This document shows, piece after piece, positions 11,759-21,392 of a stretch of DNA of 64,000 nucleotides (its first letter is position 1; the number at the start of each line of letters is the position of its first letter). The stretch lies in NCBI GenBank assembly GCA_023014335.1, contig JAECYW010000016.1, positions 1 to 64,000 on the forward strand. The letters run 5' to 3'. The translations under genes were made by a program, and so were the position numbers. The notes under the pieces were generated by a model. It saw only the letters and a list, made by a program, of their open reading frames with translations, was not told the DNA's origin and made no database searches. Source of the stretch: Galerina marginata (lineage: Eukaryota > Basidiomycota > Agaricomycetes > Agaricales > Galerinaceae).

Positions 11759-11766
11759 TATAAAAA
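11759..11766 (+). promoter_or_regulatory. TATA box of peptide gene B
   Basis: GTATAAAAAGCG about 85-90 nt upstream of the ATG, at the position equivalent to the box of copy A. Confidence 0.65.
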
Positions 11767-11849
11767 GCGTCCTGCATCGTCGATTTATTTTCATCAGCTA
11801 CCCAGTAAATCTCCCAACAACGCCAGAACTTCCCAGTTTATAACAAACA

Positions 11850-12086
11850 ATGCGCTTCACCCTCACTATCATCACCGTGGCTTCTTTCTTCGCTATTACC
11901 ATGGCCGCGGCCTCTGCGCCGACCTCGATGAAGCGCGCCGGCATTGATGACCTCGATCCCGTCGTTGAGGCGGCCCCGGTTTGCGACTGCCCATGTTGCC
12001 ACTGTGAGACTCGAACCTATGTCCGCCACGATTTTATAGAGCTGATATTAACAAAAGCTACTGGCGGTAAATTGTTTTGCTGCTAA
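11850..12086 (+). CDS. Small secreted Cys-rich peptide precursor, copy B (two exons)
   Basis: Exon 1 is 11850-12003, intron 12004-12057 (GTGAGA..AAAAG, 54 nt), exon 2 is 12058-12086; 60 residues. It is collinear with copy A: signal peptide MRFT..ASFFAITMAAASA, Lys-Arg at 28-29, mature AGIDDLDPVVE then C-x-C-x-C-C and the GGKLFCC end. Most differences from A in the precursor are conservative (I/V, E/D), suggesting constraint on cleavage sites and cysteines. The intron is 54 nt and has no in-frame stop, so the unspliced message would still encode a 78-residue protein with the same C-terminus and an extra Cys-containing insert. In copy A (55 nt) retention would change the frame. The function is unknown; secretion is inferred from sequence. 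Confidence 0.75.
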   Translation: MRFTLTIITVASFFAITMAAASAPTSMKRAGIDDLDPVVEAAPVCDCPCCHCETRTYVRHDFIELILTKATGGKLFCC

Positions 12087-15000
12087 GCGTGGGGTATACA
12101 TTACTCGAGTATGCCTGCCAGCTCGTTAATGTGGTACGTCAGGTGAAGTTATTGAAGTTACTGAGGTGCTAACTTTCTTTATGAACGGACTAATCGAGTA
12201 GGTCATAGTTAAGATTCCGACAAATATGTGGCTTGTCTTTGACTATATATTCTGTTTATGTTTCTTCGTAAATATATTGTTTATACGCTGCACACTGGTT
12301 CGAGTGATCAAGAAAACGGGCCGTTTGTCGGTATTAGTAGGCAGCCGCCGCGTCAGAGTCAGTGCGCATATCTACGGGGCTCGAGAGCGTTAATAAGATC
12401 AGTTACTCATGGGTATTTTTCCGTCCACCAGGCGCCTATGGAGAATGTTACTCGTGAAGGAGACGAGTCCTGGGCTTGTCGGAACAGCCGGCCCGTGGGT
12501 GCCTGGATTTACTGCCGTTCGTTTTTGAGGCTCGTCACACTGCGGGCATTGGCCTATATAATCAATCGTCTTATATGTTGAATATGTTTTAAATAAAATC
12601 ACTATATAATTTCCAATATAATCAGACCAGCTTCTTAACATCTTGTCATCCCATCAAACTCGTCGTAACTCAAAAATACGGTGCATTTTATTACAAAAAA
12701 AGTACATGGGACTGTATGAGACGGCCCCAGTGGCATAAATCTAAAATATCTGGTCAATATTCAAAATTTTACGGCTCCGAGAGTCATATTTCAGTAGTTG
12801 CAGCATCTAAAACATCCTGACATCTTGACAGGTTTTTTACAATAAAAACAGCGATTATATAGGTGATTATTTAGGAACAGCCTCACGATGACAAATCCTA
12901 TAAATACACTGATTTTATTGTGAATTTGTCTTGATTATATAGGCCAAAGCCCGCAGTGTCATCGTCAGCCATGTTGGTCCTCGGATCGTTCTTGCTTCTC
13001 CCTTCTCGACTTTGGCTTTCCAATGATCAGAGGCTGAATAACCTCGTCATCTCTTTCAACCTCAAGCACACACCTCGGCGCGCGTGCAATGTAGCTCGAC
13101 CCGCAACTCGATCTTCGTACGCTTTTACTCTATAGTCCTTGTCGATGGCTGTACTTGTAGCCTTATCTGAAAGCCAGCTATACACGAAATCAACGTGAAT
13201 TCACCCTGACCCCCAAGTTCTTATAACACAACCTCGCTCGTCTTTCCAAATGAAGGGTTGGGCGGTATTCGGCCTCCTATAATAATCACAGAATTTGAAA
13301 CCCGCGTCTTTTCCTGTCGTGCTGGTATTGGGAGTTGAGAAACGGTATTCGATGAGGATGTAGAGTAGCCATATATATGCGGCAGGTCCATGCTCTGAAG
13401 TTGAGTTCTTCGAGCTCGTAGATTAATTGATTACGCTGACGCTGCTGCCAGTGTGGAGAAGTTGACGGATGTCGATTATCGGATTGGGGCGACGAGAACC
13501 TTTGGGCATGGATAGTTGGAGCTGAGAGTGGGGATGAGAGTCTAACGTAGGCGATGCGTCTGTAGATGGGCGGGTGGAGGACGCCAGGAAGGATGAAGGT
13601 TAGACAAATACAGAAGGCGGGTGGGATTGAGGAGGGGCAGCGGCTGTTTGGCGGGGAAGTTCGAGGTGCTGCTGTTTGGTGACTTTCACTGCTGTTCACA
13701 ATTTCCCCGCACCGTTGTATTTTCTCAACTGTTACTCTTACAGTGAAAACGATCAGGTCGAGCGACGACTGCGCTGCTTGACTTTTGGGCAAACCAATCA
13801 ACCCTTGTACATCTTTACTCGCGGTTCGCCTCGCCTGCATCTAAGGTTTCCGTTGCATTATTTCTATTCTTTCAGCTTCCGAATGACTGTACGAAATTCG
13901 TGAACTAGCTCCCCTCGTTTGACTGCGTCGGACTTCCTTTCAACGAAGTGGAATATTTCCTCACTAAGGAGTTTTAGATGACTGGTAGGCATCAACTGCT
14001 CGAGTCAGCGGCTACCCGGACGTTACACTATTTGTGTAGGTGCAACTCGGCAACTATTCATTGCCTAATCTGTATTCCTATGCCGTGCGCTCACCTCTTT
14101 CGTCTAGGCTTTTAATCGCGTCTAAAGCGGCAAAAAATCTCGGCCTTCGCTTCGAAATAGGCAAATTACTGCCTGATTCTGCAGCGATGGTTTACGACTC
14201 CCTTGTGGGGTAAGTACCAAAGCCGACAACTATCTTCTCTGGAGATAAATATGGAGAGTTAGCCGTCGCGACGCGCAAGGTTACGAGGACCCTCCGGCTT
14301 TTTCTGCTCTGAACAATGTCGAAACGACTCGAAAGGATTTCCCTAGTGATGCTTAATGATCGCGCTGACTACGACTTCGGAATCTAGGCGTTATTTCAAC
14401 GGTAATGAGCTGCTGAGCCTGGTTCTCAAGCAGGTATATCAGTCAACCCTGTCGCTTAGGCTGGTGCGTTGTAGAACTCCCAAAATCCTTTCTTGTGCCC
14501 CAGCTGTGATTCGGGAATCGCCCGAAGTCAAGTCAACGATATCTAGCTTCATATTCAGCCGATATTACCTTGGTCGGAGTTTCTTGAAGAGACAAGGATA
14601 GGGCACGTATGCGCATCTATTCTTTGACCGACACTCACTGCCACTATTATCATTTTCTTGGCGTATATTCATGTACTCGTGCTTCTCGATGGATGCTACT
14701 CCACCTAAATTACTCAAGTTTTATCTCTTTGGTGGCTTGGACGCTGTTTTCCACTGCCATAAAAATTCAGTCGGTTGAAGATTAAGAACAGACAGATTTT
14801 CGCTCAGGCCCCGCTTCCACATTCGCAGGTAAGTCAGTCCTCTACTCCTTTATTCTTTATTGACGTATTTTATCCCTAAAGTTCATCGCTATTAAAAGAA
14901 TTGACCAAAAAGCATGAATTCAAGTCGTTTTTTTGTGCTAACATTTCTTCTTTCGGAATCTACCTTTCTAAACCCCCTCCGCCGCCTGAGTTCCGGCAGT

Positions 15001-16037
15001 AAAATCTCAACGCATGCCTGTTTCGGAGGTAGTAGCCCAGCGCAGATCTATTCATACACATTCAATGAATTTGACTGCCCTGAAATCGCCGTGTGCACTT
15101 TTCGGTGCAGCAGACCCCTGGATTGCTCATGAAGCACGCAGATCTGGGAGTCAGGTAACTACGCTTAACATTCAACCTCGGCTTCTGGCACGTTGACAGC
15201 AAAAACGCAGAGGGATGTCGCGCGGAAATGGAGTATAGTTGGTTTGGAAAGCCGAAAACTCGTGGTCGGTCGACAAAGGCTTGATACAACGTTCAGTGCG
15301 AGTCTTCTATGAGTTTTCAGACTGTGTTCATTGAACTTGTTTTGAAGTCTAGAAGAAGACAGCGCGATCAGCCATGCCTAGGACAGTGCGACTATTGGCG
15401 CTTTTTCACGATCTTTGTCATTCGCATTCGACGGATGAACGAAAATAAGTTTTTTCGACTTCGAGAGGAAGGCAGTTATAGAAATAAAATAATCATAGAG
15501 CCCTGCTTTAGTATTCTCTGACTCTCCGCTTGCAAGGTACTAGTTGTACGGACGTAGAAACTTGGACCGAGTCGGTCAATACCGAGTGGATGGAGAAGTG
15601 TCCAGTAGAGTGGGTTCTGGTTCCGGAGGTGGAAAAGCGCCGACTGGCTTGGAATATCTTGAAGTCCATAGGCAAACTACTTGACAGTGTATGTATGCGG
15701 TACTATTTAAATCCTCTTGTGAGTCTTCTCCTTACCTCCACCTGGTGACCCAACCCGTTCGCAATAAAAGTCCGTCGAAAAGGCGAGGCTGGCAGTGGTT
15801 CTAGTGTCGACTTTTTCACAGTCTGGTAAGTGGACTTTCCATTTCTGAAAACCTTAGATCAACTGACCTTCCCTTCCATCCGTCATGGTTTTACCTTACC
15901 CTGTAGGTTATGAATAAATGACTATCACCCCTGCTAGCACTCGCTTCCTGTATCAGAATCCCGAGAAATACTACTAATACTCTATCATGACAGCTCAATG
16001 AGGCTCAGCTAATCCCGATAGTCTAAGAAGATCGCAG
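12031..16037 (+). repeat. Left arm of a ~4-kb inverted repeat, contains R1 copy b
   Basis: Reverse-complement similarity to 60094-64000 runs collinearly across the arm: the peptide gene 3' end, the GCGTTAATAAGATC block (near 12390), the CTTGTCGGAAC block, the TTCAACGAAGTGGAAT block, GAAGACAGCGCGATCAGCC (near 15357), and CTGCTAGCACTCGC (near 15931). Similarity stops near GATCGCAGAG (about 16037). Relative to the right arm this arm has the MITE inserted, lacks about 0.4 kb between GAAGGAG (12461) and GACGAGTCC, and lacks about 70 bp near 15070. The R1-b portion (about 12.3-15.9 kb) also matches copies a and c, but less closely. Confidence 0.8.
12538..12958. mobile_element. 421-bp MITE with 28-bp TIRs and TCA target duplication
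   Basis: The left terminus 12538-12565 starts CACTGCGGGCATTGGCCTAT and the right terminus 12931-12958 is its reverse complement with one mismatch. Direct TCA copies flank it at 12535-12537 and 12959-12961. The inverted-repeat partner at about 62.95 kb has the empty site, reading (minus strand) TTCGTCATCGTCAGCC with a single TCA. The interior is AT-rich and non-coding. CACTG termini with a 3-bp duplication fit the CACTA/Mirage/Chapaev (CMC) group, but that assignment is inference. Confidence 0.9.
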
Positions 16038-16087
16038 AGGCAATCAAAAATGACTGCCGGAATGAAGCTATAGCCTCAAGAGAACAG

Positions 16088-16096
16088 CATAAAAAG
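16088..16096 (+). promoter_or_regulatory. TATA-like box of the 8-Cys secreted protein gene
   Basis: CATAAAAAGTGG, about 70 nt upstream of the ATG at 16165 and identical over these 12 bases to the box of peptide gene A. Confidence 0.55.
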
Positions 16097-16164
16097 TGGA
16101 TGAATGACCATCGACATCCATCGTCCAGAGCAACCTAATTTCGAGTACAGGACCTGCAGTCGCA

Positions 16165-16488
16165 ATGTTCGTCTTCGTAAACCTCCTGGCTATTATTACA
16201 TTTCACTGCGCACTTACCAGCGCGTCCACCGACAAAAATATGTATGTCTTTCAGATCTATCTAGCTGTTGGCAGAAAACGAGATTCCCAAACCTCTGAAT
16301 CTCTGTACCTAATACGTTGCGGGACCACCTTCTACCCACACTCCTGCTGGTCGTATTGCTCAAATGGAACACCCATTACTCAAAATAACGCATTCTCCTC
16401 ATGGTGCTGGGTTGACCCGAAGAAGACGTGTTATCAGGATTCGGATTGCGACCAGATTGCGCTGTGCTCGGGGAGTTGCAGCAAATGA
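16165..16488 (+). CDS. Small secreted 8-cysteine protein
   Basis: 107 residues, read as one exon. Residues 1-21 form a signal peptide (MFVFVNLLAIITFHCALTSA). After residue 50 there are eight cysteines (IRC, HSC, SYC, SWC, KTC, SDC, ALC, GSC), an even number consistent with four disulfides, and a short Ser-Lys C-terminus. Such small secreted Cys-rich proteins are common in basidiomycetes and often species-specific. I do not recognise the family. The gene lies just beyond the inner end of the left inverted-repeat arm and carries the same TATA context as peptide gene A. A GTATGT at 16240 resembles a donor, but the nearest acceptors would give an intron of only about 25-33 nt, so I leave it unspliced. 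The part between about 30 and 48 (QIYLAVGRKRDSQTSE) could still be misread. Confidence 0.65.
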   Translation: MFVFVNLLAIITFHCALTSASTDKNMYVFQIYLAVGRKRDSQTSESLYLIRCGTTFYPHSCWSYCSNGTPITQNNAFSSWCWVDPKKTCYQDSDCDQIALCSGSCSK

Positions 16489-17254
16489 AGAATTTATTTT
16501 CCCATAGTTTCCCATTGGTCCCGAGTCCGACTTTCAATATTGGTACTTCATCCATTATCGGTAGGAATAGGCGCCGATTAACATTGACTTTTTCCATTTG
16601 TTTGCTCAAATCGTGTATCTATTGAAATGACAAAATAAGCTTGCATTCGGTATGACATGTTAATAAGTGAGTTCGATTTACTCACCTTTATCGACGCAGG
16701 GGAGCGACTTGGATTTTAAAGTGGTGCGAATGAAATCAAAATCCTCGCAAAGTCCATATAAATAGTTCTGCATCTGGAAATGAGGCGCACAATGAGGCTC
16801 ACGAGAGGTTACAAAAGGCTAGCCTGAATGAGAGCTCCCAGTATCGAAGTAGAAAGTCAGGCGACATGTACCGTAGCAATAGGTTGACCTCAGATTAAAT
16901 CAAATCCGCGACTCGAGCCTTACGTGGGTGATTTGAGAGCTGTGTAATTGAACAAAAAGACTTCATGCATCCAAGTAGGAGAAATTATAGGCGTCGTGCT
17001 CGTTGTGGTGGTTGTCAGAAACGTCAACGACGGTGCACCAAGGAACGGACGCTCATGCGGTTGAGCCACGACATGACCCGTGTCGCGTGATCGGTTATTT
17101 CTAAAATTCTTTCCCATCGCCACCGCCGTCGGCTGCACCACAGCCACTCTGTTTTCGTCTTTCTCTTTTTCGCCTTGTTTCTCTCCTAACACATTTTTGT
17201 ATAACCGACTTTCTCTCATCTCCCTACTCTCCCAGCTCTCCACCGACTTCCGTT
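16489..17254. other. Intergenic, no gene recognised
   Basis: 3' flank of the 8-Cys gene and left flank of R1 copy c. A Lys/Arg/Thr-rich minus-strand frame at 16920-17243 has no supporting pattern. Confidence 0.4.
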
Positions 17255-18440
17255 TGCCAGTGGCTAAAACCTTTGGACTTTAAGTTGATATATGACGACT
17301 GCGTCGTTTGGCTCCTTCCTCCGCCGCCCGTGGGTCGTGTGTCTAAGGACGCCCTGCATCTTGGACGTAGTTTGCTGTGGGGTTGTCACCAGAACATGGA
17401 AAATCGATCAAGATGGCGATCTCTTGGAGGAAATTGGTGGTAGGAAGGCAGGCTCGTGTAAACACGAGAGCTGATGGGTATAGATTGGGCCAGTGTCTAC
17501 GTTCACAAGCGAGGAGGACAAGATGGGGCTGAGCTTACTGGAACTGCTGACCCGCGGCGGTGCCTGGATTTGCAAGAAGGAACCGTTTTCCTGGCCCCCG
17601 TTTGTGAGGATTACTCTCGTCATCGTCAGCCCATTTACTTCGGACATCGAAGTCGATGTATCCTGCCTCTACTTTCTTGACTTGGCTTTCGACGACTAAT
17701 CTCGGCATCGACTCGTCATCCATTTCAACGTGGCCTCAACTTTCAAGTGGGCAGGTAATTTGAGGCCAAAGTTATGGAAGGGAGCTGGAGCACCTTTCGG
17801 CGCTGTTCATGGTGCCCCTGCACCGTCGTACTTTCTCATTCATTACCATCACCTCAAATCCATCGACGACTGCGCCGCTTCACTCTTGGCAGACCTGGAA
17901 CATATTTTACTCGCGGTTGACCTCCTGACTCTGAGCTTTCCATTGCTTGCATTTCTGTTCTTTGACCTTTCTAACTATGCGATATGCGATATTCGCAAAC
18001 TGTTTCTCTTAAATAAAAAAAAACTCGGCTTTCCGTAGGTAATGACCGCTCAAACTGGGCAGACTAACACCTACATGTTCTGGAACTAGGACTTGGAGAG
18101 TGGGCCGTGGCTACGCCCAGCTTACGAGTACTCTCCGGCCTTTCTTTTCGAATGCGTCTTTATCAACGCCTGATCATTGCGCTGGCTACTACCCCCTAGT
18201 CCTTGGCGTGATTTTAACGGCAATGTACTTGGTCCTTTAACCGATATATCAGTTGTCAACTGTTGCTATTATAATAGTGCTTGCAGAACTACCGCGCCCA
18301 TACTGTGGTTCGGCCATCGCCCAAAGTCAGGCCATTTTTTCTGAGCGCTCGCGCGTTCCTCTCAGCCTAGCAATCTCGACGTTCGGCGGATATTCTTTGA
18401 CGAGTTCCTTGAAGTTTCAGAATCATTAATTGCCCTTGGA
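17255..18440 (+). repeat. R1 copy c (shortened)
   Basis: Matches copy a at both ends: CTTTGGACTTTAAGTTGATA (near 17268; compare 7237) and TACATGTTCTGGAACTAGGA (near 18072; compare 8700). Middle blocks are missing or too diverged to follow. Frames are broken. Confidence 0.65.
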
Positions 18441-18627
18441 CCCTCCTTCTAATTTGCACCATCATTGATTCGGGGACTGGCAATTTTTTAAAGAAATGAA
18501 TGAAAAAAAATACAATCGATATAAAGCTCGGTAATTGTCAGAAAGGAGAAACCGTGACTCATGGTCATAACGTCGTGCATTGTAGTCCAACCGGTACCGC
18601 TCAAGGGTAAATTTCCAAGTCAATTAT

Positions 18628-21392
18628 TTAAATAGGATTTTCTTCATCGATCTTTTTTTCGTTAGGCTCGTCCACAGAGGAGTTTTCAGTCACATTTGCA
18701 CCAGGCAGACCCATCGCACTGGTGTCATACCCATGTGCCTCCAGATACTCCCGGAACTATGGACAGAAAATTAGGAATCGAAATTACAAACGAGTAGCAC
18801 ACACCTTGTGGTCCTCCTGTACCATCTCGTCGGTATCAACGGGATGAACAAAATAAAAAGTGACAATGGCGCTTAGTATCGCCATGGCTGCGTAAAGACA
18901 ATTTACGATCCGAGTTCTTGTGAGTTAGGGAAGTTACCCACCGCTTCCAACCCAAAAAGGGCCGGTATTACCCCTGGCAGTATCGGCTCCACCGAAGGCT
19001 AGATTTTAACATAATAAGAAATATTGGTGGCACTCACTTCAAGCAGAATCTTACCCTCTATCATTGGCGGGAAACCTGTGATGTTAAATTAGCTCAGAAA
19101 TTAAAGTGGAAATAAAGACTAAACTTACTCCATGTGCCCACGAAAGCACCGACCTTCCCGATAGCGGCGGCTACGCCATAAAACTGACCGCGAATGGCTG
19201 TTGGGCTCGATTTGCTTGCCAATAGCCCAAGACAATTGCCAGGTCCTGTCATGCTTGTTGTAAAATTTAGAATAGAAAACTTCAGGGCAATTACCAAATT
19301 CTCCGAAAGTGAGGAATATACCGTAGACGACCTGAGTCAATTAGAATAAGCTCCCAGAGGAATGCGGTACTCTTACAGCAAAAGCTGCGATGTGTTTGGT
19401 GAGACTTTTGGATAATGATCAGCACATTAACTTCGTTAGTGAGAAACCCTTACGTTGCGTATAAACCACTCATTATAAATCCAAAAAGAGCTTGGATCAG
19501 AAGGCCCAATATCTACGCAATTGTCAGCTATTGGGCTTATATTGCCCATCAAACGCACCATAGTATATCTCGGGCCCAGATAATCGACCACAAACGCCCC
19601 ACCAATGGTCCCCGGCATATAGAATAAGCTAAAAGGTGACCATACCCGGTTGTCTTTTGTTCGAGACTCATATCGCAATCACATACTTTATGACGACACC
19701 CCAACCGAAAATTATGACTAGGGAGTCCGACCCACCGGTCACTCTACCTTTACTTCAGTAGATATTACACATTGATGGGGAGAGTCCTCACTGGTCAAGA
19801 ATAATGGACGTATAGATCCCGAACTGAACAGAATAAGAGATGAATTGACTCGAACATTTTGCGTGACTTACCGGGTAGCTAGAACACGTGAAAAATGGGA
19901 ATGAGAAATTTCCGGAAATGGGCAAGGACGGACCTTATAAAGTCATAAAGGAACCTGAAAAGAGTTTGACGATGTTCTACGCGCTCTAAAGTATGGCAGG
20001 TCTCACCAAGTAAATGAAATGGCCGCCAATCTACCGCCGTACCGACGGAGGACGAGAAGGTATGGAATCCGCATATGCTTCATTGAGTCTTTTTTGTAAC
20101 GTGTTGGTTCCTCCATACTGAGACGCCAAAGGAAAACCGCCAGGGCTGGGATAACACCGAGCCCAAGGGAAAGTCGCCAGACGGCACGAAGGTGGTTCTC
20201 GCCGAAACTTCATGACATCGCACTGTCAATAATTTTTGCATGAGAGGAAAAGCAGGGCTTACATCCAGAAGAGAACCAGTGGAACAAATGCAGAAACCAC
20301 GAACCCAAAATCGATCATAGCGTCTTTGGGTAGGAGACCATATTGTGAGTAGGGAAAGATATAACGGATATAATCTCTTACTAGTCGCCAAAGCAAACCA
20401 ACGATGCTGGGCTCTCTTGTTTATTCCTGGCTCTTCAGTTTGCTCAGACGCTGCCACTGACCCACAGGGATATTCTGCTCCAACGCCAATACCGAGAAAG
20501 AATCTAAAATATTTCATTAGCCGAGTAGGGAGATGGGACTGTAATCTAGCTACCGCATTGCACTGAGCATGCTTAAAAGTCCACCCACACTACCATGTGC
20601 GCCGGATGAGGCAGCTGAAAGGGCTGAGAATACAACAACTATGCCCGTTGCGGTCATCTGCACACTCTTAATTGTTGTCAAAGTCGTCTAGAAATATGAA
20701 CGCTAACCATGCCAAATTTTCTACCCATTTTATCTGAAAGATAACCTTTTGGAGTTCAATCAGGGAAAACATCGGAAGAGTGACAAAATTCACCAAATAA
20801 CAGCATACCAAACACGGTTCCCGCAAAGGTGATACTAGTCAGTGTTCTGCCATAGTTGCGATCCGTGAGCTGTTCAGGACCATAAATTCTCTTCAGAACT
20901 TAATTTCGATCAGTCTCGTATTTTGAAAAGCAATCAATCGCCTACATACGGGTTTCAACTATCCTCTTCTCTCTTAAAATTCGGCATTTCGTAAGAAATA
21001 GAGCACGTACCAGTGCCAATTATGTTGTTTGCATATCCTGTCATGATAAATCAGGCATATAAGAAAATAATCTCGAGATGACATCAGCTCACGAACCGTC
21101 AGAGAACAGTGCCGTCCCACAGCTATAATAACATTTGGAAAACCGTTCTCTCCAGGTAAAAGCACTACTCACGCAAAGATGAGAGACACGCTCTTGATTC
21201 GGTCCTTGAAAGACATGGTCGTTTCGACTCGAAGAGTACTTCTCGAAGGAAACGAGAATGGGTTCTTATCGATAAGTCGGTTCTTATACCTGATGTATAT
21301 TTAGTCGCTTCATTATACAGCTTCTCCCGAGCTTCAACACTGCTCAACAGGTTCCCCCTTTCGGACCCACAGCGTAACGCACGTTTGTCCAT
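18628..21392 (-). CDS. Glycerophosphoinositol transporter, Git1-type MFS permease (about 24 exons)
   Basis: All exon phases join to about 522 residues, matching the size of yeast Git1. Recognised blocks in order: [40 protein letters not shown], the MFS loop 2-3 signature; [20 protein letters not shown] followed by [14 protein letters not shown], diagnostic of the Git1/phosphate-transporter branch; [41 protein letters not shown]; and [20 protein letters not shown]. It should be a 12-helix plasma-membrane importer of glycerophosphodiesters or glycerophosphoinositol coupled to protons. Micro-exons of 9 nt (20950-20958) and 7 nt (19872-19878) are required to keep the frame and the family motifs. 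The start at 21392 adds exon 21290-21392. If that intron is in the 5' UTR, translation would begin at 21216 (484 residues). No frame breaks were found, so the gene looks functional. Confidence 0.9.

Larger units (their letters stand above)
11496..12296 (+). repeat. Tandem duplication unit B (promoter, peptide gene, 3' flank)
   Basis: Second copy of the unit at 9650-10465, same orientation, with about 1 kb between the units. The left arm of the large inverted repeat begins inside it (from about 12031, limited by the window end). Confidence 0.8.

Noticed and set aside
7085..18440. R1 as an LTR retrotransposon or Helitron
   Set aside because: No terminal direct repeats, reverse transcriptase, integrase or Rep/helicase motif found in any copy.
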